Positions 11,905 through 16,906 of a DNA stretch of 18,876 bases are shown here, piece by piece (the first letter of the stretch is position 1; each line of letters begins with the position of its first letter). This DNA is from a bacterium (GTDB taxonomy: Bacteria > Patescibacteriota > Minisyncoccia > Minisyncoccales > RBG-13-42-11), in assembly GCA_030646565.1 (NCBI GenBank), contig JAUSLA010000036.1:1-18876 (forward strand), read 5' to 3'. A program made the position numbers and the translations under genes. A model generated the notes under the pieces. It saw only the letters and a list, made by a program, of their open reading frames with translations, had not been told where the DNA came from and searched no databases.

Positions 11905-12071
11905 GGTTCCACCCTCTCTAGCTAGATCTGGTACAAAAGTTCTTTTAGGGAGTCCGATATGATCCCGCTCCGTGGAGCGGGACTGAGATTCCCACCTGGA
12001 ATTTTTTCCGATAATAATCTCTAGAAGAGTGGAGCCGCTAAAAAACCTCCCGTTACGTCGGGAGATTTTTT
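11905..12071 (+). ncRNA. Structured non-coding RNA, candidate 6S RNA
   Basis: No ORF fits, yet promoter, structure and terminator line up. The ends pair: GGTTCCAC (11905-11912) with GTGGAGCC (12029-12036), extended by TCTCTAG with CTAGA. Next comes an open region of about 13-14 bases per side, with GATAATAAT on the 3' side. An interrupted apical stem follows: AAAAGTTC/GAATTTTT, GGGAGTC/GATTCCC and TCCCGCTCC/GGAGCGGGA. A rod with a central bubble is the layout of 6S RNA, which sequesters housekeeping RNA polymerase. I saw no signature of SRP RNA, RNase P RNA or tmRNA. The gene is followed by a minus-strand gene, so it is not a leader. Confidence is good for an RNA gene and moderate for the 6S identity. 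Confidence 0.6.
12040..12071 (+). terminator. Terminator of the RNA gene
   Basis: CTCCCG (12047-12052) pairs with CGGGAG (12059-12064), flanked by six As and six Ts that extend the stem and form the release tract. Confidence 0.85.
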
Positions 12072-12077
12072 AGTATA

Positions 12078-12180
12078 AGTCAAAGAGAAAGAGAACTTCG
12101 TTCACCCGAGCCCGCAGGCGAAGGGTGGAAAAGAACGAACGTTCTTTGACTCTTTTCCACCTTCGTCCGCATAGAGCGGA
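12078..12180 (+). repeat. DHE composite, near-identical to the nrdD-leader copy
   Basis: Apart from a duplicated AGAGAA and one base change, 12078-12168 repeats 4672-4759. The right half ends in TCCGC/GCGGA with loop ATAGA. No gene is present. Confidence 0.85.
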
Positions 12181-12183
12181 TTT

Positions 12184-12219
12184 CAATAAAAAACAGGCAT
12201 CTTTTGTTGATGCCTGTTT
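12184..12219 (-). terminator. Terminator of the minus-strand gene 12234-12620
   Basis: AAACAGGCATC (12191-12201) pairs with GATGCCTGTTT (12209-12219). On the minus strand the hairpin is followed by a run of Ts (complement of 12184-12193). Confidence 0.85.
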
Positions 12220-12233
12220 GAGGTAAATATTTT

Positions 12234-12620
12234 TTATTGGAGCACAATATGTTGAATAGTTTCTCTTGTTAAGTATGGGCCTTTTTCCACAATGATTACT
12301 TCGTCGTCCGGCACTAATTCTGTAAAAAGAACTATTTTTATTTTCCGAAGATTTGTTTTAGATAGCAACCGAGCGTGAGAAAGCATACCCCTTGAGATAA
12401 AAACCAAAACGTCCACTCTGCCATTTTCCACTTTTGCCAGAGCGTCTTTAAATGTTTCCACAAGTTCAATTGTAGCTGATTTTTCTTTCTTGCCGAAAAT
12501 ATTTGTTGTTTCTGCGTTCTCAATTATTTTCTGAATCCGTTGAATAAAAGGATCATAGTCTCCTTTTAAATGGGACATTCCTCCCCATTCGCCCTCTGTA
12601 ACAATAACAACCTTTTTCAT
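12234..12620 (-). CDS. Conserved-looking protein of unknown function, 128 residues
   Basis: The start MKKVVIVTEGEWGG (complement of 12618-12620) has a strong Shine-Dalgarno, GGGAGGGG, three bases upstream; a longer frame to 12800 runs through repeats and is rejected. The protein alternates beta strands and helices: VVIVTEG, KSATIELVETFKDAL, VDVLVFIS, KIKIVLFTEL, DEVIIVEKGPYL. This suggests a small Rossmann-like or receiver-like alpha/beta domain, but I recognise no family and no catalytic motif. No signal peptide. It is a single-gene unit with its own promoter and terminator. Base use is AT-rich like the rest of the chromosome, unlike the next two minus-strand genes. Confidence 0.7.
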   Translation of the reverse strand: MKKVVIVTEGEWGGMSHLKGDYDPFIQRIQKIIENAETTNIFGKKEKSATIELVETFKDALAKVENGRVDVLVFISRGMLSHARLLSKTNLRKIKIVLFTELVPDDEVIIVEKGPYLTRETIQHIVLQ

Positions 12621-12637
12621 TGCCCCTCCCTTTCTTT

Positions 12638-12710
12638 TCTGCGATTTTCTCGCAGATTTGGAATGTGCTTGTGTGCTTCTATATTTTCTACCAAAAAATA
12701 ATAATGTCAA
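12638..12710 (-). promoter_or_regulatory. Promoter and 5' hairpin for the 12234-12620 gene
   Basis: On the minus strand, TTGACA (complement of 12705-12710) is followed after 17 bases by AAAATA (12682-12687), a weak -10. The leader carries the hairpin TCTGCGA/TCGCAGA (12638-12644 with 12650-12656) just before the Shine-Dalgarno. Confidence 0.5.
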
Positions 12711-12838
12711 GTAGCGAGTCCCATTTATGGGACGAGTCGAAGAACTTCGTTCTTCTCCACCCTTCATTGCGATTCGGGTGCGGGACGAGTCGAAGAGCAT
12801 TAGCTCTTCTCCACCCTTCGCTGCGGCTCGGGTAAAAG
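12711..12838 (+). repeat. DHE tandem pair with 53-base period
   Basis: After a small hairpin GTCCCA/TGGGAC (12718-12733), two units begin GGGACGAGTCGAAGA. Their stem-1 sequences are GAAGAAC/GTTCTTC and GAAGAGC/GCTCTTC, and both have the linker CTCCACCCTTC and the right end CGGGT. The first base pairs match while the loop and inner pairs differ between neighbours. Confidence 0.82.
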
Positions 12839-12841
12839 AAG

Positions 12842-12875
12842 AGCCCCGAGTGGTGAGTATTCACCGCAAGGGGCT
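12842..12875 (-). terminator. Terminator of the minus-strand gene 12898-13278
   Basis: AGCCCC (12842-12847) pairs with GGGGCT (12870-12875), with an inner stem GGTGA/TCACC (12852-12856, 12861-12865). A modest T-rich stretch follows on the minus strand. Confidence 0.65.
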
Positions 12876-12897
12876 TTGTTGCGAACGACGAGAGTTG

Positions 12898-13278
12898 CTA
12901 ACGGGCGACGGGAATCAGCGCCTCGCCTTTGTCGCTCGTCGGGTCTGGGTTCATCCAGACCTTCTCAATTTGACTGCTGTCGTTTACGTTGACGTGGTAA
13001 ACGGCGGACAGACCGAATGAACCGTCCTGTCGCTTTTGCGGGTGGTTCTCGAACACGCCGAAATGGAAACCGGAAAGCGCGGTCGCGATATAGTGCGGCC
13101 CACTGGCTACGGCGTAGACAAAGCCGAAGAGGTGGTTGCGGATATATTCCGCAAGGCCGTCGATGGAGTTGAACACCACCGGGTCCTTGAGCACTTCCGC
13201 ATCCTCGCCGTGGAGGTCGCGGATCGCCTGCAACTGCGCTGGCGACAGATCGTGACGGGAAAGCCAAAAAACCATCAT
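12898..13278 (-). CDS. Hypothetical protein, 126 residues, GC-rich gene
   Basis: The start is the first of two adjacent ATGs (complement of 13276-13278), seven bases or so after GGAGAGG; a longer frame to 13341 lies within the leader. The sequence begins MMVFWLSRHDLSPAQLQAIRDLHG and has a mixed alpha/beta pattern (FGFVYAVASGPHYIATAL, GFHFGVFENHP), with no signal peptide or cysteine pairs. The FWLSRHDLSPAQ opening resembles short uncharacterised proteins of CPR genomes as I recall them, but no function is known to me. The gene has its own promoter, leader hairpin and terminator, and is visibly richer in G and C than its surroundings, which suggests a different origin or amelioration state. Confidence 0.65.
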   Translation of the reverse strand: MMVFWLSRHDLSPAQLQAIRDLHGEDAEVLKDPVVFNSIDGLAEYIRNHLFGFVYAVASGPHYIATALSGFHFGVFENHPQKRQDGSFGLSAVYHVNVNDSSQIEKVWMNPDPTSDKGEALIPVAR

Positions 13279-13302
13279 TTCCTCTCCTTTTTTCTGCCCG
13301 TG

Positions 13303-13365
13303 GCTCGTGGCCACGAGCGTAATAAAATCTGTTTTAAGCATAGCCTATTATATCTATATTGTCAA
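13303..13365 (-). promoter_or_regulatory. Promoter and leader palindrome for gene 12898-13278
   Basis: On the minus strand, TTGACA (complement of 13360-13365), a 17-base spacer and TATGCT (13337-13342). The predicted leader of about 50 bases contains the perfect 16-base palindrome GCTCGTGGCCACGAGC (13303-13318) before the Shine-Dalgarno. Confidence 0.7.
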
Positions 13366-13396
13366 GCTCTGTGAGTTATGACTAAAAATGAAAAGA

Positions 13397-13435
13397 CCTC
13401 TCGCAGGGATTCGTTTTTGACGAATATGCGAGAGG
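13397..13435 (-). terminator. Two-tier terminator of the minus-strand gene 13465-14247
   Basis: The outer stem CCTCTCGCA/TGCGAGAGG (13397-13405, 13427-13435) and inner stem ATTCGT/ACGAAT (13409-13414, 13420-13425) form a long rod. On the minus strand it is followed by TCTTTTCATTTTTA. Confidence 0.82.
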
Positions 13436-13464
13436 CCAGTTGGCGGGGCAGGCAAGGGCCGAAG

Positions 13465-14247
13465 TTACGCCGTCGCGTAGATGCGCGCAATCTCCTCGTC
13501 GAGCCAAGCGTTGATGACCACCTTGGACTTCTCAACTATCTCGCGCACTTGCGGCATGAGCTCCGCTTCGAGGTCGCGCTCCAGATCGCGACGCTCTTCT
13601 TCGTCGCCTTCGGCGACCATGTCGAGCATCGGCTGGATGACGATTTTCTTTAGCACGTCGGCGCTTGTGAACCTGTCCGCCACCTTCTCGGCGAGGATAT
13701 CGCCGAACTGCTTTTTAGAGAACATCCGCCTCATAATCTCGTCGGTTGCCCCTTCGAGCGCAAGAAGCTCGGTCGGCAGAACACCGCGTTCGGCTGCGAG
13801 GTCGAATACCGTATTCGCCCACCGCCAGTACTCCTCGTATGGGTTCTTGCCGGGCAGTATTATCATGTCGCGCACCACCTCGAAGAGGTTCTGGAACATC
13901 GCCTTCGTAAATTTCTCGAACATTTTGCGTTCCTCGGCTTCGAGCTCGTAGCCTCTCGCCTGCGAGATCACATCGAGTATGGAGGGGATGAATTGGACGA
14001 AGTCCCGATACGAGAGTAGAGGTGTGGCGCGCCGGTTGCGCTTGAGGCGGCGAGCGAGCACGTCGGAGCTCCAGTCCGCAAACTTATTTTTGATTGCGAT
14101 GGTCTCCGGCTTCTCCTCCTGTATCTCATTGCCAAATTCCCGCTGGATGAGTGCCCGTAGCTTCGCCTCATTCGATTGTTCCGCGTTGAAACGCGCGAGA
14201 ATCAATGATTTCAGTTCTGCCACGGTCAGGTTCTGTTTCTTGGTCAT
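13465..14247 (-). CDS. Hypothetical helical protein, 260 residues, GC-rich gene
   Basis: The start MTKKQNLTVAELKSLILARF is preceded by AAAGGATGG at a normal Shine-Dalgarno distance. The protein is predicted from composition to be almost all helix, with many charged residues: an N-terminal helix-turn-like segment (1-45), RKMFEKFTKAMFQNLFEVVRD in the middle, and a highly acidic/basic coiled region (GDEEERRDLERDLEAEL) before the end NAWLDEEIARIYATA. No catalytic motif, membrane segment or known domain is visible to me. It has its own promoter and terminator, and its GC-rich codon use (CGC, GAG, CTC) differs from the AT-rich neighbours, as for the preceding gene. Possible cargo of a transferred segment (inference). 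Confidence 0.7.
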   Translation of the reverse strand: MTKKQNLTVAELKSLILARFNAEQSNEAKLRALIQREFGNEIQEEKPETIAIKNKFADWSSDVLARRLKRNRRATPLLSYRDFVQFIPSILDVISQARGYELEAEERKMFEKFTKAMFQNLFEVVRDMIILPGKNPYEEYWRWANTVFDLAAERGVLPTELLALEGATDEIMRRMFSKKQFGDILAEKVADRFTSADVLKKIVIQPMLDMVAEGDEEERRDLERDLEAELMPQVREIVEKSKVVINAWLDEEIARIYATA

Positions 14248-14283
14248 TTTGCCATCCTTTCTCTTGTTAAACTACTGCAAGTG

Positions 14284-14312
14284 AATATAGCATATATCGT
14301 TGTTGAAGTCAA
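14284..14312 (-). promoter_or_regulatory. Promoter of gene 13465-14247
   Basis: On the minus strand, TTGACT (complement of 14307-14312), a 17-base spacer and TATATT (14284-14289). Confidence 0.7.
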
Positions 14313-14328
14313 GTGCAGTGCGCAGGGT

Positions 14329-14456
14329 AATGTGTCAGGACATATTGCACTTTTCCGGTAAGATAGAGGCATATGAATACTATGCCAAAAAATGAAACAG
14401 AAGAGCGTTATCGCTGGATATCGCCCATCCTGAAAAGCGAAATTGCGAATCAATAA
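14329..14456 (+). pseudogene. Possible remnant of an insertion sequence end with a truncated transposase
   Basis: A 27-codon frame at 14373-14456, MNTMPKNETEERYRWISPI then LKSEIANQ and stop, is preceded by TGTGTCAGGACA (14330-14341). The arrangement resembles the left end and first codons of a short transposase gene cut off after its first helix. The stop lies in the left arm of a large terminator hairpin. The resemblance is from memory of similar sequences, not a search, and the frame is very short. Confidence 0.3.
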
Positions 14457-14490
14457 AAAAATCGCATCAATGCGATTTTTTTATTGATTC
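14447..14490 (-). terminator. Very long perfect hairpin terminator downstream of tRNA-Pro
   Basis: Bases 14447-14467 pair perfectly over 21 positions with 14470-14490 around a two-base turn, and both arms contain a run of seven As or Ts. It can stop transcription from either side: the tRNA on the minus strand and the remnant ORF on the plus strand. Its last bases overlap the tRNA 3' end. Confidence 0.85.
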
Positions 14491-14559
14491 GGGATGCCGG
14501 AAATCGAATCCGGGCCCTACCCACCCCAAGGGCATGTACTACCATTATACTACACCCCG
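14489..14559 (-). tRNA. tRNA-Pro(GGG)
   Basis: Read on the minus strand: acceptor CGGGGTG with CATCCCG (one G-U), D arm GTAT/GTAC with AATGGTA loop, anticodon stem TGCCC/GGGTA closing loop TTGGGGT (anticodon GGG), T arm CCGGA/TCCGG around TTCGATT, discriminator A. The 3' CCA is not encoded. A terminator follows at once. Confidence 0.9.
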
Positions 14560-14623
14560 CCTTCGGTTCGCCGAAGCGACCTTCAGCGGGCAAAGCCCGT
14601 CAAGAGTCGCGGAGGCGACTTTT
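14560..14623. repeat. GC-rich hairpin cluster between rpmB and tRNA-Pro
   Basis: Three small hairpins: CTTCGG/CCGAAG (14561-14576), CGGGC/GCCCG (14587-14599) and AGTCGC/GCGACT (14605-14620). They are joined by CGACCTTCAG, a diverged DHE linker. A minus-strand TTGACG lies between, possibly part of a tRNA promoter. Confidence 0.55.
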
Positions 14624-14830
14624 CTATCTTTTTGCCATTGCTTTAATGCATTTTGTACAGGCTTTGATTCTTTGTCCTGCCTTGCCGGCAGGCAGGTTAG
14701 AAGTTAATCTAACCCATTGTAAATTGGGATATTTTCTAGTTTTGACGGTCGGATTGTATTTTCCTCGAAGCTTTTTGAGCTTCCAGACCATCATTGATGT
14801 TTTGCCACAAATGGCGCATTGTTTTGACAT
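14624..14830 (-). CDS. rpmB: Ribosomal protein bL28 with a small repeat-derived insertion
   Basis: The 68-residue protein has the bL28 layout: zinc ligands C5/C8 (QCAICGK), LRGKYNPTVKTRKYPNLQWVRL, then QRIKACTKCIKAMAKR with C58/C61. It is a large-subunit protein contacting 23S rRNA. The stretch LPAGKAG (about 46-52) between the strand RLTSN and QRIKAC is encoded by a GC-rich palindrome and replaces a short turn seen in other L28 proteins. No Shine-Dalgarno; the start follows the ATTCGTAGGGT repeat. Confidence 0.9.
   Translation of the reverse strand: MSKQCAICGKTSMMVWKLKKLRGKYNPTVKTRKYPNLQWVRLTSNLPAGKAGQRIKACTKCIKAMAKR
14676..14696. repeat. CCTGCC palindrome inside rpmB
   Basis: CCTGCCT (14676-14682) pairs with AGGCAGG (14690-14696) around TGCCGGC. 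It encodes LPAGKAG on the minus strand in frame. This short GC-rich palindrome is unlike the DHE in sequence and size. Confidence 0.75.
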
Positions 14831-14878
14831 AACCCTACGAATTACGAATATTTACGAATATACGAATTGATTTACGAC
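14831..14878. repeat. AT-rich ATTCGTA repeat block upstream of rpmB
   Basis: Five near-regular TACGAAT/TTACGAAT units in a row. On the minus strand the block ends ATTCGTAGGGT next to the rpmB ATG, as at 4609-4670. The upstream region of both genes thus shares the same repeat. Confidence 0.6.
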
Positions 14879-14919
14879 TTTTTTATCATAACAAAGGTTT
14901 TAATATTTTTCAAGTTGTG

Positions 14920-14938
14920 TTATAATTAACGCAAAATT
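14920..14938 (+). promoter_or_regulatory. Extended -10 promoter of the site-2 protease gene
   Basis: TATAAT (14921-14926) is preceded by TGTGT, and no good -35 is seen. The start would lie about six bases before the ATG, giving an almost leaderless message. Confidence 0.5.
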
Positions 14939-15568
14939 ATGGAGGTCGTATTTTTTATCGTTGTTTTAATTTTTTCTATTGTTATCCACGAAGTTTCTCA
15001 TGGAGCAATGGCATCTGCATTGGGAGACAATACGGCAAAATATGCCGGCAGGCTTACTTTAAATCCGATAAAACATTTAGATCCCATAGGTTCAATTATC
15101 CTGCCCGTTCTTTTGATTCTTACTACGGGCAAGGGAATTGGCTGGGCAAAGCCCGTTCCAATTAATCCTTATAATTTTCGCGATCAGAAATACGGTTCCT
15201 TTAAAGTGGCTTTAGCTGGTCCGGCATCAAACTTTATAATTGCTTTAATTTTTGGAATGGCTGTTCGCATTTTACAATCATTCGAATTTCTCCCTTTTAA
15301 TCTTTTTTCTATTTTTTCTTTTATTATTTTTATAAATTTAATGTTGGCTGTATTTAATTTAATTCCCGTTCCTCCTCTGGATGGGTCGCATCTTCTTTTC
15401 ACCTTTTTGCCTTATTCGGCGCAAAACATAAAAATATTTCTTAATCAATTCGGGCCGATTATTTTACTTTTCCTTATCTTCTTTTTTTCTCCCTTTTTTA
15501 ATTTTCTAAATTATTTAATAAATATTTTGTTTATTTTTATCGTTGGTTTCCCGCCGATGATTGGTTGA
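14939..15568 (+). CDS. Site-2 protease family membrane metalloprotease (M50)
   Basis: The 209-residue protein is highly hydrophobic, with about five or six membrane segments. The first carries the zinc motif H17-E18-V-S-H21. The third ligand region is the NLIPVPPLDGSHLL motif in a later helix, equivalent to the family NPDG. The GAMASALGDNTAKYAGRLTLNPIKHLDPIGSI-type segment after HExxH and the AKPVPINPYNF loop are typical of the short bacterial subgroup lacking a PDZ domain. It cleaves transmembrane segments within the membrane; its substrate is not evident from context. Its stop lies inside the left arm of the inverted repeat at 15565-15606. Confidence 0.9.
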   Translation: MEVVFFIVVLIFSIVIHEVSHGAMASALGDNTAKYAGRLTLNPIKHLDPIGSIILPVLLILTTGKGIGWAKPVPINPYNFRDQKYGSFKVALAGPASNFIIALIFGMAVRILQSFEFLPFNLFSIFSFIIFINLMLAVFNLIPVPPLDGSHLLFTFLPYSAQNIKIFLNQFGPIILLFLIFFFSPFFNFLNYLINILFIFIVGFPPMIG

Positions 15569-15606
15569 TACTTCGACGCAATCCCGAGATTGCCCCTCGG
15601 TATCAA
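15565..15606 (+). terminator. Two-tier hairpin after the site-2 protease gene
   Basis: The outer stem TTGATAC/GTATCAA (15565-15571, 15600-15606) encloses GCAATC/GATTGC (15578-15583, 15588-15593). Only CTCTTT follows, so it is a weak terminator or a processing structure. Confidence 0.45.
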
Positions 15607-15617
15607 TCTCTTTGAGG

Positions 15618-15646
15618 TTGACATAAATTTAATTATTTGCTAAATT
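15618..15646 (+). promoter_or_regulatory. Promoter of the str operon
   Basis: A perfect TTGACA (15618-15623), 17-base spacer and TAAATT (15641-15646), start predicted near 15653. The leader opens with the perfect hairpin TAAGCGC/GCGCTTA (15654-15660, 15664-15670, loop TCA), a possible autoregulatory or stabilising structure. Confidence 0.72.
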
Positions 15647-15685
15647 GCCCTTGTAAGCGCTCAGCGCTTATTATTTTGAAATCAA

Positions 15686-15795
15686 GTCCTGCTCTGCAGG
15701 ACGCAGATGAAGATGAAGACGGAGTCTTCAGCACCTACCGAGCTCCGCTCCGGCGGAGCGAAGGTGAAGATGAAGACGGAGTCTTCATCGCCTAT
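15686..15795 (-). repeat. Two inverted DHE copies in the rpsL leader
   Basis: Read on the minus strand, both units carry stem 1 TGAAGAC/GTCTTCA with loop TCC and the linker ATCTTCATCT or ATCTTCACCTTCG. Their second stems differ: GTCCTGC/GCAGGAC (15686-15702) and GCTCCGC/GCGGAGC (15742-15759). The second ends TAGG/CGGTA-like at both borders. They abut the rpsL ATG and are open in its frame. Confidence 0.87.
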
Positions 15796-16209
15796 ATGTG
15801 TCCTACCATCCATCAATTAATAAAAAAAGGCAGAAAGAAACTTAAAAAGCGCACAAAAACGCCGGCTTTGGCATTTGGATTTAATGTTTTAAAAAACAGG
15901 CCGAAATTTTTTTCCTCGCCTTTCAAAAGGGGAGTATGTCTCAAGGTTTTTACCGTTACTCCAAAAAAACCGAATTCCGCTTTAAGAAAAGTAGCCCGAA
16001 TCCGTTTGACCAATGGAATGGAAGTGACGGCTTATATTCCCGGCGAAGGGCATAACCTTCAAGAGCATTCCATTGTCGTAATCAGGGGGGGGAGGGTAAA
16101 AGATTTACCCGGAGTGAGATACCACGTTGTAAGAGGAGTGCTTGATACTGGGGGAGTAGAGGGGCGGAAACAAGAGAGGTCAAAGTATGGAGCAAAGAGG
16201 GTTAAATAA
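15796..16209 (+). CDS. rpsL: Ribosomal protein uS12
   Basis: The 137-residue protein starts MCPTIHQLIKKGRKKLKKR, matching the universal MPTINQL start, so ATG 15796 is chosen. The frame is open back to 15637 only because the DHE repeats lack stops. The core decoding-centre motifs are present: TPKKPNSALRKVARIRLTNG and GGRVKDLPGVRYHVVRGVLDTGGV. The segment AFGFNVLKNRPKFFSSPFKRGVCLKV is somewhat longer than in E. coli between PAL and RGVC. It is the first gene of a str operon with rpsG 17 bases later. No Shine-Dalgarno is seen. Confidence 0.97.
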   Translation: MCPTIHQLIKKGRKKLKKRTKTPALAFGFNVLKNRPKFFSSPFKRGVCLKVFTVTPKKPNSALRKVARIRLTNGMEVTAYIPGEGHNLQEHSIVVIRGGRVKDLPGVRYHVVRGVLDTGGVEGRKQERSKYGAKRVK

Positions 16210-16226
16210 AACTTGATATAACGACT

Positions 16227-16697
16227 ATGTCTCGCAGAAAAAAAAGAGAAAAAAGAATAATGCCGCCGGACCCCGTTTACAACAGCTTGATGGTTGCTAA
16301 GTTTATAAATCAGGTGATGAGAAACGGCAAAAAAAATATGGCCAGAAAAATTGTTTACGGCGCTTTTGACATTATTAAAGAAAAAACAAAAAAAGAGCCC
16401 CTTTTGGTTTTTGAAAAAGCTATCAGCAACGTTTCTCCCTTTCTTGAATTAAAGCCGAGGAGAGTGGGCGGAGCCATATATCAAATTCCCGTAGAGGTGA
16501 GGGAGGAGAGAAAATTGACTTTAGCGACAAGATGGATACTCAACGCCGCCAAAGCCAAAAAAGGAAAACCTATGAGGGAAAAATTATCCGAAGAGTTGAT
16601 TTTAGCTTCTAATAATGAGGGCTCGGCAATTAAAAAGAAAGCAGATGTGCATCGCATGGCAGAAGCCAATCGCGCCTTCGCGCACTTCGCAAGATGA
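16227..16697 (+). CDS. rpsG: Ribosomal protein uS7
   Basis: The 156-residue protein has normal length and layout: basic N-terminus MSRRKKREKR, then PDPVYNSLMVAKFINQVMRNGKK, NVSPFLELKPRRVGGAIYQIPVEV and the C-terminal EANRAFAHFAR. It nucleates folding of the 3' major domain of 16S rRNA. It lies between rpsL and fusA as in the standard str operon. The last codons and stop form the left arm of a hairpin (GCAAGATGA/TCATCTTGC, 16689-16697 with 16705-16713), which could tune expression of fusA (inference). Confidence 0.97.
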   Translation: MSRRKKREKRIMPPDPVYNSLMVAKFINQVMRNGKKNMARKIVYGAFDIIKEKTKKEPLLVFEKAISNVSPFLELKPRRVGGAIYQIPVEVREERKLTLATRWILNAAKAKKGKPMREKLSEELILASNNEGSAIKKKADVHRMAEANRAFAHFAR

Positions 16698-16906
16698 TGC
16701 TCGGTCATCTTGCCTCGGGGAGCACGCCGTCGGCTTCGGTGGCTAAGAAAATTTATCTTCAGCCGCGGCTATTTCTCGTCCCGCACCCGAGCGTAGCGAA
16801 GGGTGGCGACGAGGACGCAGTCCTCGTCTTCACCTCATCCCGCTTCGCGGGACTCGGTCTACGAAGTGCACCCCTTGGCAAGATGTCCTCGCTCTAAATC
16901 AATATT
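16698..16906 (+). repeat. DHE composite inserted between rpsG and fusA
   Basis: The gap holds no credible gene. A split stem CGTCCCGC (16777-16784) is followed by a nested unit, ACCCGAGCGTAGCGAAGGG. Then come stem GACGAGGAC/GTCCTCGTC (16808-16816, 16820-16828) and TCCCGC/GCGGGA (16838-16843, 16847-16852) with end CTCGGT. The CCCGC-ACCCGAGCG junction is the same as in the nrdD leader (4755-4770), so the nested form was copied as a unit. Confidence 0.78.

Noticed and set aside
11905..12071. Riboswitch or T-box leader
   Set aside because: No plus-strand gene follows before a terminator and a convergent gene, and no T-box (TGG-type) motif is visible.
12620..14284. Several plus-strand frames opposite the minus-strand genes
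   Set aside because: They mirror GC-rich minus-strand genes, which have promoters, Shine-Dalgarno sites and terminators on their own strand.
16694..16897. 67-codon frame between rpsG and fusA
   Set aside because: It starts in the rpsG stop region and consists of nested repeats; no homology is recognisable.
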